33,853 nt of DNA, taken from the NCBI RefSeq assembly GCF_001427785.1, contig NZ_LMHM01000013.1, positions 821,458 to 855,310 on the forward strand, written 5' to 3'. The translations under genes and the position numbers were made by a program. This DNA is from Lysobacter sp. Root690 (GTDB taxonomy: Bacteria > Pseudomonadota > Gammaproteobacteria > Xanthomonadales > Xanthomonadaceae). Under the pieces are notes generated by a model. The model searched no databases. It worked only from the letters and a program-made list of their open reading frames with translations, and had not been told where the DNA came from. The first letter of the stretch is position 1; each line of letters begins with the position of its first letter. Of the stretch, positions 23,724-31,975 are shown one piece after another.

Positions 23724-24350
23724 TCAACGCGGCGAAGGATCGAGCGCGCCGATCAGCGTGTCGGTCGCCAGCCAGTTCAACTCCCAGGTCTTGCCCGCGT
23801 CGGCGGAAAACGCCTGCTCGAACCGGCACGACTCGCGACGGTCGCATTCGATCACGAAGCGAACCTTAATCGGACGGCCGTCCAGGCTGTCGTCGCCGTG
23901 GAACTCACCGCGGCCGTGCTTGAAGTCGCCGACCATCGGCGCGGTCAGCGCGCCGGCGGCGATATTGGCGTAGTGGATGCTCCACTGTCGCGACTGCGCA
24001 TCGTACAGGCGCAGCGACACACCCTGGATGCGGCCCGAGGGTCCGGCGATATCCAGTTCGGCGATGTTGGCGCGGCCGTCGAGCAGCTTGCGCACCACCG
24101 TGGTTCCGCTCAGTTCCACCCACTCGTGCGAACCGCTCAATGGGCGCTTGAGGCGTTTGACCACGCTGTTCCAGCGGCCGATCTCGAAATCGAAACCGCC
24201 CGGGCCGTCGGGCAGCGGCAGTTTGCGTTCGCCCGTGATCGGTTCGGGCGAGCCTTGCGCGGACGCGGGCAGCACGCACAGGGCGGTGATCAGGCCGCAC
24301 GACAGGATGACGACGTTAAGGGGGCCGGCGATCCGGGCGGTCATGGTCAT
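23724..24350 (-). CDS. Secreted DUF1579-like protein
   Basis: A 208-residue exported protein with a signal peptide ending near VLPASAQG. The mature part follows the DUF1579 layout: FDFEIGRWNSVV (a conserved 'F-x-x-G-x-W' start), SHEWVELSGTTVVRK, VSLRLYDAQSRQWSIHYA, VGDFKHGRGEFHGDD, and FEQAFSADAGKTWELNW near the end. These proteins form calycin-like beta barrels that may bind small hydrophobic ligands; function is unknown. Of two ATGs 6 nt apart, the one at 24350 has AGG at a usable distance. It is divergent from the metallopeptidase gene. Confidence 0.8.
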   Translation of the reverse strand: MTMTARIAGPLNVVILSCGLITALCVLPASAQGSPEPITGERKLPLPDGPGGFDFEIGRWNSVVKRLKRPLSGSHEWVELSGTTVVRKLLDGRANIAELDIAGPSGRIQGVSLRLYDAQSRQWSIHYANIAAGALTAPMVGDFKHGRGEFHGDDSLDGRPIKVRFVIECDRRESCRFEQAFSADAGKTWELNWLATDTLIGALDPSPR

Positions 24351-24538
24351 GGCGGACCTCGATGGCTCGACTGAGCGGTATCGCGGCAATCTGCGCCGCT
24401 CGGTGCGCGCGGACCAGGGCCAGTCTGAGCGCGCCGGCCAGGCCACTTGCGCGCAGCGGGGCAATCGCTCGCCGCGGCCGCGGGGTTTCGAGCGAACCCT
24501 CGCTGATGCAAGCTTGCGCCTGGGACAGGGAGAACGCG

Positions 24539-25495
24539 ATGCGATGGATTCGTCTGACGGCGACGTGTCTGGTGGTGGCGGCCTGTGTCGCCTGCGGCAA
24601 GGATCCTGAGCGCAAGAGCGCGGCCCCGACACCCGCGCACAAACCCGCGGCGCGGCCGATCGTACCGGCCCACGCCAAGCCGTTCGAAACCGGGCACTAC
24701 ACCATTTCCAGCACCACGACAGATCAGGCCACCCAGGCGGTCGCCGCCGCGGTCGAAAGTCTGTACGGCGCGTATCACGCCTTCTTCCGGTTGCCGGCCA
24801 ACGCCAAGCGCGAGCACAAGCTCAAGCTGATCCTGTATCGCGATCGCCAGGAATTTTCCGCCTACAACACCAGCATGCCCTGGGCCGAGGCCTATTACCG
24901 CGCGCCGTACTGCCATGCCTACTACACCCATGGCGTTGCCAACCCGTACCACTGGATGCTGCACGAGGCGACCCATCAGTTGAACGCGGAGGTCGCCGGG
25001 ATCGCCAAGGCCAAGTGGATGAACGAAGGCCTGGCGAGTTATTTCGGCGCCAGTCGCCTGCGCGATGGCGTGCTTACGCCCGGCAGCATCGATGCGGATG
25101 CCTATCCGATCTGGTGGGTCGCCGACATGCCGCTCAGCGGCGCGCTGCAGCGCGATCTCGAACAAGGCGCGCTGATTCCGCTGCGCGATCTGATCGCCAA
25201 CACCGGTCCGCCGATCTCCGGCCGCTACTTGAACGTGTACTACATCGAGTACTGGAGCCTGTCGCACTTCCTGTTCCATTACGAACGCGGCAAGTACGCG
25301 CGCGGCTATCGGCAACTATTGCGCGGCGACGGCTCGGTCGCCGCGTTCGAAGCGGCGATCGGGCCGCTCGATCGCGTACAGGCAGAGTGGTACGGCTATC
25401 TGCTGGAGAAAAAGGCCGAACTCGGCGGCGAGTCGGAGGTCGGATGGCGGGTGCCGGTGGCCGACGCTGCGAACGCTGCGGATCGCCGCGACTGA
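24539..25495 (+). CDS. HEATH-type gluzincin metallopeptidase lipoprotein
   Basis: A 318-residue lipoprotein with lipobox VVAAC (Cys16). A Pro/Ala-rich linker precedes a peptidase domain. The zinc motif is HEATH (His142, Glu143, His146) and the third ligand is Glu163 in KWMNEGLASYF, the spacing of DUF1570-like gluzincins. Active-site residues are complete. It should be a periplasmic or outer-membrane protease; its target is unknown. AGGGAGA sits about 7 nt before the ATG at 24539; the longer upstream frame lacks protein character. It is divergent from the DUF1579-like gene. Confidence 0.85.
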   Translation: MRWIRLTATCLVVAACVACGKDPERKSAAPTPAHKPAARPIVPAHAKPFETGHYTISSTTTDQATQAVAAAVESLYGAYHAFFRLPANAKREHKLKLILYRDRQEFSAYNTSMPWAEAYYRAPYCHAYYTHGVANPYHWMLHEATHQLNAEVAGIAKAKWMNEGLASYFGASRLRDGVLTPGSIDADAYPIWWVADMPLSGALQRDLEQGALIPLRDLIANTGPPISGRYLNVYYIEYWSLSHFLFHYERGKYARGYRQLLRGDGSVAAFEAAIGPLDRVQAEWYGYLLEKKAELGGESEVGWRVPVADAANAADRRD

Positions 25496-25698
25496 AGTGT
25501 CGTCGCCCGCGTCGATCGCGGCGATAATGCGGGTTCGTATGTGATACGCGAGACGATGCGTGATGCGGTGCGCCGAAGCGGGCACTGCGCTGTCGCGTTG
25601 TTCGCGCATCGTCGATGCGGTTCGTGGCGGCCTCTTGCTTCGCACCGCGACGGCGCGGCCGCGCGGCGGCATTCACCTTTTTTTGCATTGGAGCGGCG

Positions 25699-26568
25699 AT
25701 GGCGCACACACGGATCAACCTCGGAGCACTCAAGGCATTCGAGGCCGCGGCGCGGGCCTTGAGCCTCACCCGCGCCGCCGACGAACTCAACGTGACCCAG
25801 GCGGCGGTCAGCCATCAGGTCCGCCTGCTCGAAAATCAGCTCGGGGTCGAACTGTTTCGGCGTCTGCCGCGCGGCCTGGCCCTGACCGACGAAGGACTGA
25901 GCCTGCTGCCGGCGATCCAGGAAGCATTCGGGCGCATCGACACCGCGCTGGATCGGGTCGGCGACGGCCTCGCGCGCGAAGTGGTGCATGTCGGCGCGGT
26001 CGGCACTTTCGCCAGCGGCTGGCTGTTGCCGCGACTGGCCGAGTTCGCGCGTCTGCACCCGCAGGTCGACGTACGCTTGAGCACCCACAACAACCGCGTC
26101 GATCCGGCCGCCGAGGGCCTGGATTTCGCGATCCGTTACGGACGCGGCACCTGGCCCGGGATGCAGGCCGATTTCCTGATGCATGCGCCGATCTCGCCCT
26201 TGTGTACACCGAAGCTCGCCGCGCAGTTGCGCGACGCCGCCGATCTGTCGCGGTTCCCGCTGCTGCGTTCGTACTTCGTCGATGACTGGCGTTTATGGTT
26301 CGAAGCCGCGGACGCGGTGCCCGACGGGCCGATCAACGGCCCGATCTTCGATTCGTCGCTGACCATGGTGCAGTGCGCGCTGCAGGGCCTGGGCATCGCG
26401 CTCGCGCCGCCGAAGATGTTCGAACGCGAGCTCGCCGAGGGGCGGCTGGTGCAGCCGTTCGCGGTGGAACTCGACGCGGGCGGCTATTGGCTGACGCGGT
26501 TGGTCTTGAAGCCGGTCGGCGACGGCGCGAATGCGTTCGCTGCCTGGATCGCGCGCGCGGCGGCTTGA
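25699..26568 (+). CDS. AmpR-like LysR-family transcriptional regulator
   Basis: A 289-residue LysR regulator that resembles AmpR along its whole length: LRAFEA-like LKAFEAAARALSLTRAA, the HTH VTQAAVSHQVRLLE (32-45), FRRLPRGLALTDEG (53-66), the effector-domain block VGAVGTFASGWLLPRL (98-113), RLSTHNNRVDPAAEGLDFAIRYG (126-148) and FDSSLTM. Gly102, Thr103 and Asp135, key residues in AmpR effector sensing, are at the same positions. AmpR responds to muropeptides and UDP-MurNAc-pentapeptide and controls ampC. Here no ampC is divergent beside it. GGAG precedes the ATG at 25699. Confidence 0.88.
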   Translation: MAHTRINLGALKAFEAAARALSLTRAADELNVTQAAVSHQVRLLENQLGVELFRRLPRGLALTDEGLSLLPAIQEAFGRIDTALDRVGDGLAREVVHVGAVGTFASGWLLPRLAEFARLHPQVDVRLSTHNNRVDPAAEGLDFAIRYGRGTWPGMQADFLMHAPISPLCTPKLAAQLRDAADLSRFPLLRSYFVDDWRLWFEAADAVPDGPINGPIFDSSLTMVQCALQGLGIALAPPKMFERELAEGRLVQPFAVELDAGGYWLTRLVLKPVGDGANAFAAWIARAAA

Positions 26569-26589
26569 ACTTTGGCGCGCGGCGAAGTG

Positions 26590-26621
26590 GCCGGCGGCCG
26601 CGCGTGACGCGGGCCGCCGGC
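26590..26621. terminator. Hairpin between the convergent LysR and VOC genes
   Basis: GCCGGCGGCC (26590-26599) pairs perfectly with GGCCGCCGGC (26612-26621), a 10-bp stem with a 12-nt loop, between convergent stop codons at 26568 and 26633. No U-tract. Confidence 0.6.
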
Positions 26622-26632
26622 ACGCGCGCGAC

Positions 26633-27004
26633 TTACTCCGGCGCGCGCGAATACACGCGCAGACGATGGCCGTCGGGATCGAGCGCAACGAAAGTGCGGC
26701 CGAAATCCAGATCGGTCGGCGCCTGTGCGATCGGCAGCCCGCGCGCGGCCCAGTCGGCATGGATCGCATCGACCCGCGCGTAGTCATCCACCTGGAACGC
26801 GAGCTCGGCGCCGCCGAACGCAGGCGGCGCGGCGGGTTCGACCGTGTGCCTGGACCACAGGCCGAGCTTCACGCCCGAAGCGAGTACGAACAACGCGAAC
26901 GTGGGCGAGCGTTCGACCGGTGTTTTCTCGAGCAGACCGACGTAGAAGTCGGCGCTGGCCTCGGGACGGTCGACGTAGAGCAGGACGAAGTTGGGATCGG
27001 TCAT
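26633..27004 (-). CDS. VOC-family (glyoxalase/bleomycin-resistance) protein
   Basis: A 123-residue single-domain vicinal-oxygen-chelate protein. It starts with FVLLYVDRPEASADFYVGLLE (beta-alpha unit), has FVLASGVKLGLWS in the middle, a second beta-alpha-beta unit with ELAFQVDDYARVDAIHADW, and ends with ALDPDGHRLRVYS where a metal-ligand Glu would usually sit in this family. Metal ligands are not all obvious, so a ligand-binding or resistance role is as likely as catalysis. It is convergent to the LysR gene and separate from the TetR-VOC pair by about 170 nt. Confidence 0.85.
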   Translation of the reverse strand: MTDPNFVLLYVDRPEASADFYVGLLEKTPVERSPTFALFVLASGVKLGLWSRHTVEPAAPPAFGGAELAFQVDDYARVDAIHADWAARGLPIAQAPTDLDFGRTFVALDPDGHRLRVYSRAPE

Positions 27005-27176
27005 GGCTAAGCTCCGGCGTGATGGAAGGCGCGGGCGGGGAGATGCCCGGTTCCAGATCAGGCTAGGCGGTGCCGGTGTCAGGGTTTGTCAGTAGAGATG
27101 CGACGGTGCGACGACCGAACGCGAAGATGCTTCAGTAGCTGCGGAGTTGCGGATACGCGCTGTCGATTTATTTCGA

Positions 27177-27788
27177 TCAATCGACTGCTTCGCCGCTATC
27201 GCCTAACACCCGCCGCAACAGCCACACCATCGATTCCCGCATCGCTTGCGGTTCCGCGCCGGCGTCGATTTCCAATGCAGCGCGGTCGAATGCGGCCGAC
27301 AGCAGCTTGGCCAAGGCGTCGATCTGGGTGGGGTCGCGGTCGAGCGCGGCGGCCAGGCCTTCGCGCAAGGTGTCGGCGGCGTTGTCGTCGTCGATCGCGA
27401 TGGCTTCGCTCAGGCCGAGCACGGCCGGGCCGTCGATCAGCATCAGCCGGGTGCGGCCGGGCACGGTCATCGCCTGCAGGTAGGCCTGGGCGCCGTCGAT
27501 CAGTGCCTGGCGCGGGCTCAAGTTGTCAGAGCTGACGGCGAGGATATCGGCCTTGACCGCCTGCGCCTCGCGCAGCAGCAGGTGCCGGAACAGGTCGCGC
27601 TTGTCGACGAAATGGTGGTACAGCGCGCCGCGGGTGGTGCCGGCGGCGGCCGAGACCTCGGGCGTGGAAGTGTCGGCGTAGCCTTTTTCCACGAACAGGG
27701 CGCGGGCGGCCTCGAGCAAGGCGTGACGGGTGGCCTGGGTGCGCTCAAGGTTGGTTCGGGGTGCGTTGGGGCGATCGGGGCTTGGCAT
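27177..27788 (-). CDS. TetR-family transcriptional repressor
   Basis: A 203-residue TetR regulator. The N-terminal HTH spans about residues 15-62: [20 protein letters not shown], then [20 protein letters not shown] and VDKRDLF. The C-terminal ligand domain is divergent, as is usual; it contains [10 protein letters not shown] near residues 116-125. The gene is divergent from a VOC gene, with two palindromic operators in the 69-bp gap. One operator touches this gene's start codon, so autorepression is likely, with co-repression of the VOC gene. Confidence 0.92.
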   Translation of the reverse strand: MPSPDRPNAPRTNLERTQATRHALLEAARALFVEKGYADTSTPEVSAAAGTTRGALYHHFVDKRDLFRHLLLREAQAVKADILAVSSDNLSPRQALIDGAQAYLQAMTVPGRTRLMLIDGPAVLGLSEAIAIDDDNAADTLREGLAAALDRDPTQIDALAKLLSAAFDRAALEIDAGAEPQAMRESMVWLLRRVLGDSGEAVD

Positions 27789-27805
27789 ACATTCAGCCTG
27801 TATGT
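27789..27805. promoter_or_regulatory. TetR operator 1
   Basis: ACATTCAG-C-CTGTATGT, an 8-1-8 inverted repeat with one mismatch, abuts the tetR start codon at 27788. It is a near copy of operator 2, with centres 29 bp apart. Confidence 0.7.
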
Positions 27806-27817
27806 TAATTTCAATCT

Positions 27818-27834
27818 ACATACAGACTGTATGT
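27818..27834. promoter_or_regulatory. TetR operator 2
   Basis: ACATACAG-A-CTGTATGT is a perfect 8-1-8 palindrome, 24 bp before the VOC start at 27858. Together with operator 1 it places the TetR dimer over both divergent promoters. Confidence 0.75.
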
Positions 27835-27857
27835 CACCCATGCCGAGGCCCACAACC

Positions 27858-28283
27858 ATGCAAGCGACCAGCTATTACCCGGTGATCATGACCCCCGACG
27901 TCGCCGGCACCGCCGCGTTCTACCAGGCCCATTTCGACTTCGTCGCGCTGTTCACCGCCGACTGGTACGTGCATCTGCAGTCGGCCGCCGATCCCTCGAT
28001 CAACCTGGCCGTGCTCGACGGTGCGCATCACACCATTCCGGAAGCGGCGCGCGGGCGGGTCAGCGGCTTGCTGTTGAACTTCGAAGTCGAGGACGTGGAT
28101 GCGGTGCATGTACGGCTTGCGTCCGCCGGCCTGCCGATCCTGTTGAGCCTGCGCGACGAAGCCTTCGGCCAGCGCCATTTCATCACCGCTGATCCCAATG
28201 GCGTGCTGATCGACATCATCACGCCGATCGCGCCGAGCGGGGAGTTTGTCGAGCAGTATGAGGCGGGTGTGTTGCCGGTTTGA
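27858..28283 (+). CDS. VOC-family protein under TetR control
   Basis: A 141-residue VOC protein: [21 protein letters not shown] opens the first beta-alpha unit and [16 protein letters not shown] the next. The second module has [21 protein letters not shown], and a late [16 protein letters not shown] where VOC enzymes carry metal ligands. It may be a lyase, dioxygenase or antibiotic-binding protein. GAGG about 9 nt upstream favours the ATG at 27858 over two earlier in-frame ATGs at 27831 and 27840, the first of which lies in operator 2. It is divergent from tetR and most likely repressed by it. Confidence 0.88.
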   Translation: MQATSYYPVIMTPDVAGTAAFYQAHFDFVALFTADWYVHLQSAADPSINLAVLDGAHHTIPEAARGRVSGLLLNFEVEDVDAVHVRLASAGLPILLSLRDEAFGQRHFITADPNGVLIDIITPIAPSGEFVEQYEAGVLPV

Positions 28284-28357
28284 CGCGATGGACGAGGGTG
28301 GGCGCGGCCGCGAGTGGTTGAGCTTGAAGCGTCGTGATGCGATCGATTCGGTTGCGC

Positions 28358-28642
28358 TCAGCCGGCGCGGCGAAGTCGCGAATAAATCAGTGCTGCAACT
28401 CCGAGTGCCATGCACAGGCAGGCCATGGGAAGCATCAAGTCGAGCAATGGCCCTTGCACCCGCAGATAGGAGTTCCTGGAAAGGCGTATTACGCCTTGGC
28501 TGTAGTCGAAGCAGGCATGCGCGATAAACAGCAATGTCGCGCAGCACAGCAGGACGCCGCCGATCCACGCCAGCGCAAGATGCGTTCGGTCGTTGTGTTT
28601 CTGCGGCATCGGGGCGCTGGCGGTTTGCGATGGGAGCGTCAT
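28358..28642 (-). CDS. Small two-TM membrane protein
   Basis: A 94-residue protein with two predicted membrane helices, about residues 23-45 (LALAWIGGVLLCCATLLFIA) and 66-88 (LLDLMLPMACLCMALGVAAL), and a basic C-terminus RLRRAG. No known family. The ribosome-binding site is weak. The reading frame has membrane-protein character, which supports a real gene. The inverted-repeat element lies upstream of it. Confidence 0.55.
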   Translation of the reverse strand: MTLPSQTASAPMPQKHNDRTHLALAWIGGVLLCCATLLFIAHACFDYSQGVIRLSRNSYLRVQGPLLDLMLPMACLCMALGVAALIYSRLRRAG

Positions 28643-28965
28643 GCTAACGCAGGCTGACTTTGCATTTGCGACTTGAGCGGGCTCATCTGCTGGACTATCC
28701 GGACGATCGACGTCGCCTCACAAATCGGCGGTGACGTCGTGTCTGCTCCCCGACGAATCCCCTCGAGCCACGCATGCAGTTCCCCCCTTTGAAAAAGGGG
28801 GGCTAGGGGGGATTTGCTCTTGCTGTTGCTCCGCGCTGTGGTTGAGGAAAAGCCAAAGTCAAAGCCAAAGCAAATCCCTCCTGGCCCCCCTTTTTCAAAG
28901 GGGGGAACCGGTGTGCGACAAACGTCTTTTCCGGGTTTGCTTCGTCTTCGGCGCGTCTACTTCGA
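28643..28965. other. Intergenic region holding an inverted-repeat element
   Basis: About 320 nt between two minus-strand genes. It holds the 128-bp element at 28780-28907. The flanks show no coding signal. Confidence 0.5.
28780..28907. repeat. 128-bp inverted-repeat element (MITE/REP-like)
   Basis: Two 39-bp arms, 28780-28818 and 28869-28907, are inverted copies with 2 mismatches. Each arm begins TTCCCCCCTTTGAAAAAGG and contains its own short hairpin of C6T3/A5G6 type. The 50-bp centre includes AAAGYC-type short repeats. The arm sequence is one I have seen as an intergenic repeat in several bacteria. No transposase is inside. Confidence 0.75.
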
Positions 28966-29838
28966 CTACTTCGCCGACGGCGGATACTTCTCGCCGTACT
29001 TCAACTCCACCGGCACGAAGGTGGTCAGGTTGATCGGGCAGTTGTAGTACTGCGAATGCGCGCACAGGAAGCTGTACATCGTGTTCAAGTTGAACGTCAT
29101 CGACTGCGGCGCGGCGCCGGCGGGGAAGTGGGTCTCAAGCGAGCGGCCGCCACCGTAGCTGGTCTTCTTCGAAGTCTTGTCGGTGAAGAACAGCAGCACG
29201 TGGTCGATCCGCTTCCAGTCTTTCTGCTTGTTGAACGCGCGCAAGGTGTAAGTCTTGCCCTGAATCGGCAGGGCGACGTCGCCGATCCAGTACATCACAC
29301 CGGTGTGATTGCGCGAATCCAGATGGCTCACCGCGACAGGCACGTCCTTGCGGGTGAAATGGCCGGTGACCACGCCCTTGGGATCGTAGGGAAAGAACGA
29401 CAGGCCCTTGAAGCGTTGCGCGGTCAGCGCCGGGTTGTACAGCCAGGCCTTGAGCGAATCCTCGTACGGCGTGATCCGCACCGTCAGCCCATTCGGCAGC
29501 GTCTGCTGATTGTCCTTGGCTTGAATGAGGTCGACCGCGGCGAGTCCTTTGCCTTCGAGCATGGCCTTGCCATCGCGGTAGCTGAGTGTGATCGCGCCGG
29601 CATCGCCGCGCTGCTTGGTCCAGCGCACATCGGCGGGGCGCGCCGCCGCCAGATGCGCCGCATCGCCCGGTGCGATCACGGCGACGTCCTGGATCGCGTA
29701 CATGCCGGTCGGTCCGGCTGCCTGTTCGGTCAGGCCGGCGCGGAAGTCGTCCCAATCCTTGCGCGGATCGGCGCGCACATCCGCGTGGAAGGCCAGCCAG
29801 GGCAGGCACAGCAACAGGCTACACAGCAGTCGGCGCAT
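28966..29838 (-). CDS. Secreted DUF1684-domain protein
   Basis: A 290-residue exported protein with a signal peptide ending near FHADVRA. It follows the DUF1684 layout: DWDDFRAGL near the mature N-terminus, LSFFPYDPKG (about 155-164), and the signature YGGGRSLETHFP plus NLNTMYSFLCAHSQYYNCP near the end. This family is widespread and of unknown function; it is often exported. The start at 29838 heads the signal peptide. The repeat element lies just after the stop. Confidence 0.85.
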   Translation of the reverse strand: MRRLLCSLLLCLPWLAFHADVRADPRKDWDDFRAGLTEQAAGPTGMYAIQDVAVIAPGDAAHLAAARPADVRWTKQRGDAGAITLSYRDGKAMLEGKGLAAVDLIQAKDNQQTLPNGLTVRITPYEDSLKAWLYNPALTAQRFKGLSFFPYDPKGVVTGHFTRKDVPVAVSHLDSRNHTGVMYWIGDVALPIQGKTYTLRAFNKQKDWKRIDHVLLFFTDKTSKKTSYGGGRSLETHFPAGAAPQSMTFNLNTMYSFLCAHSQYYNCPINLTTFVPVELKYGEKYPPSAK

Positions 29839-30053
29839 GGCGGGGTCCGTTGAACGAAGTGTGCTGGCGGTTACTGTGGCAGCGTGCGCTGCGCCATGCC
29901 TGGGTCGGAAGTCCCGTTTTGCGCGGGTCGCGGCAGCAGGTGGCATCTGTCATGGCGGCCGGGTGACTGGAGTCGCGACGCGATTTGTCGGTGGCGATCT
30001 TGACTAGCGGACGGGTGGAATCGGTACCGTGGCCGCGTCATCCGCGGCGGAGT

Positions 30054-30365
30054 TCAACCAGCCCGGTTGGCCCGATCCGCCCAGGCCCGCGCGATCGCCT
30101 CGATCCCGGCCTGCATGCGCAGCCGCGCGGCCGGATTGGCCGAATGCACGGCGATCTGCGGCGGTCGGAAGCCGCGCGCGATCACCGCCTCCTCGATCCA
30201 CACGATCACGTCGTAACCGGTGCCGCGCGCATCGTCGCCGAGGTCGTGATCCAGGCTGATCCGGGTGACTTCGCCGGTCTGCAACAAGGCGATGGCCTCG
30301 TCGGGCCAGTAGACCCGCACCCAACCCTCGGGCGTGGCGCGTTCGTCGTCGAGATAGACCTGCAT
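30054..30365 (-). CDS. Cyclic-phosphate-processing receiver-domain (cREC) protein
   Basis: A 103-residue stand-alone protein of the cREC family, a receiver-like domain. The acidic pair Asp6-Asp7 (VYLDDERATPEGW), the motif SLDHDLGDD with Asp39, His40 and Asp41, and IAVHSANPAAR with His74 are the family hallmarks. The fold is a response-regulator relative proposed to act on cyclic phosphates in RNA-repair or conflict settings. A GGAGG precedes the ATG at 30365, which is chosen over upstream codons. It is divergent from the serine hydrolase. No RNA ligase or toxin lies beside it. Confidence 0.85.
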   Translation of the reverse strand: MQVYLDDERATPEGWVRVYWPDEAIALLQTGEVTRISLDHDLGDDARGTGYDVIVWIEEAVIARGFRPPQIAVHSANPAARLRMQAGIEAIARAWADRANRAG

Positions 30366-30544
30366 CGATAGTGCCTCCGTGGCGCAGGCCGCATCGTCGC
30401 ATGCGCCGATCGCCTTGCGCACGTTGCGCGATCTTGCCCGCAACCGCTCGCGCCCGGGCCGTATCCCTGCTTCGCAACAGGCCTGCGCCGATGGCATTCG
30501 ATCGCGCAGCGCCCGGCGTCGGCAAACTTCAGGGAGACACAGGC

Positions 30545-31798
30545 ATGCGCTATTCGCGGATCAAGACGATCACGGCCGTCGCCCTGACGGCGATGCTCGC
30601 CGCCAACGCCGCGTTGGCGCAGGCCGCGGACGAGCCGCGCGGCCGCGCGCAGGCTGCCTCGATGCATGCCGCTTCGAAACAGACCGCTTCGAAACAGAGG
30701 GTCTCGAAGCCGACTTCGTCCAACCCCGCGCAGCTGCTCGCCTTCGTCGACGACTACGCGCGCCATCACGATTTCAGCGGTTCGGTGTTGATCGTCGAAC
30801 GCGGCAAGCCCTTGCTTGCGCGCCAGTACGGCCTGGCCAACCGCGCGTTCGCGATACGCAACGACGCGTCGACCAAGTACAAGATCGCCTCGATCACCAA
30901 GGTCTTCACCGCGGTGCTGATCCTGCAACTGCACGAGCAGGGCCGGCTGGAACTGGACGCGCCGATGCGCCGCTATCTGCCCGATTACCGCGGCAGCGGC
31001 GGCGATCGGGTCAGCGTGCGCCAGTTGCTCAACCACACCTCGGGGCTGGTCAATTTCGATCAGGTCACCGATGCCGCGCAGGCCATCCGCGGCGGCCTGC
31101 CGAATTACCAACTGCCGCATACCGCGCGGGAGTTGCTCGACGATTACTGCAGTGGCGATCTGGTGCATGAACCCGGCACCAAGTTCGATTACAACAACTG
31201 CGACTACATCGCGCTGGGCCTGATCGTCGAGCGGATCCATGGCCAAAGCTACGAACAGGTATTGCAGCAACGCATTCTCGATCCGCTGGGATTGAAGGAC
31301 ACCGGCATGCTGCATCAGCGCGACATTGTCGCCGGGCTGGCCGATACCTATTTCCGTCGCGACGACAGCAAGGCGCTGACGCCGGACCTGCCGGCGTATC
31401 CGGAAAACTGGTACGCGGCCGGCGCGATGTATTCCACCGCGGCCGATCTGGCGAGGTTCGCGGACGCTTGGTTCGGCGGCCGCCTGATCGGCGACAAGGC
31501 GTTGGCGGCGATGATCGCGCCGGGGCTGGACGATTACGGTTTCGGCGTGTGGTCGTACCCGGTGCGCATCGACGGCCGCCGCTACCACGCGGTCAAGCGG
31601 CCCGGCCGGATCATGGGCGCGCAGGCGCAGCTGTATCGCATCGTCGAAGCCGGGTTGACGGTGGTCGTGCTGGCCAACACCGACGCCACCGATCTGGATG
31701 AGTTCGTCGCCCGGATCGGAAAGCACGCGATCGGCAAGCAAGCGGCCGAGGGGCAGGCCAGCGACAAGCACGCCGACGACAAGCCGACGATCGACTGA
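30545..31798 (+). CDS. Secreted class C beta-lactamase-type serine hydrolase
   Basis: A 417-residue exported penicillin-binding-protein-like hydrolase. A signal peptide ends near ALAQAA, followed by an unusual Ala/Ser/Lys/Gln-rich linker (35-59). The catalytic SxxK is Ser116-Ile-Thr-Lys119 (KIASITKVF), and the Tyr-x-Asn motif is Tyr216-Asn-Asn218 (FDYNNCDY). The third motif (KTG/HxG type) is not typical; RPGRIMG lies in the expected area. It could be an esterase, a D-aminopeptidase or a beta-lactamase. The tail is rich in Lys, His and Asp. AGGGAGA precedes the ATG at 30545. Confidence 0.88.
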   Translation: MRYSRIKTITAVALTAMLAANAALAQAADEPRGRAQAASMHAASKQTASKQRVSKPTSSNPAQLLAFVDDYARHHDFSGSVLIVERGKPLLARQYGLANRAFAIRNDASTKYKIASITKVFTAVLILQLHEQGRLELDAPMRRYLPDYRGSGGDRVSVRQLLNHTSGLVNFDQVTDAAQAIRGGLPNYQLPHTARELLDDYCSGDLVHEPGTKFDYNNCDYIALGLIVERIHGQSYEQVLQQRILDPLGLKDTGMLHQRDIVAGLADTYFRRDDSKALTPDLPAYPENWYAAGAMYSTAADLARFADAWFGGRLIGDKALAAMIAPGLDDYGFGVWSYPVRIDGRRYHAVKRPGRIMGAQAQLYRIVEAGLTVVVLANTDATDLDEFVARIGKHAIGKQAAEGQASDKHADDKPTID

Positions 31799-31975
31799 GC
31801 GCCGCCGCACGGCCGGCGCGACGTGCGCGGCCACGCGGAGTGAGCGCTGGCGCACGCTTCGCAACATTGGTGCCGCGGCCGTGTCCTCCCATCGCCGCCT
31901 GCGTGCGTTGATCGTTTGCGACGCCGTCCCGGCGTCGCGTCCGGCCCACGCCATCCCCATGCAGCGAGCTCCTCC

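Noticed and set aside
25699-31798. AmpR regulating the serine hydrolase as an ampR-ampC pair
   Set aside because: The genes are about 4 kb apart, in the same orientation, with seven other coding or repeat features between them; no divergent promoter region links them.
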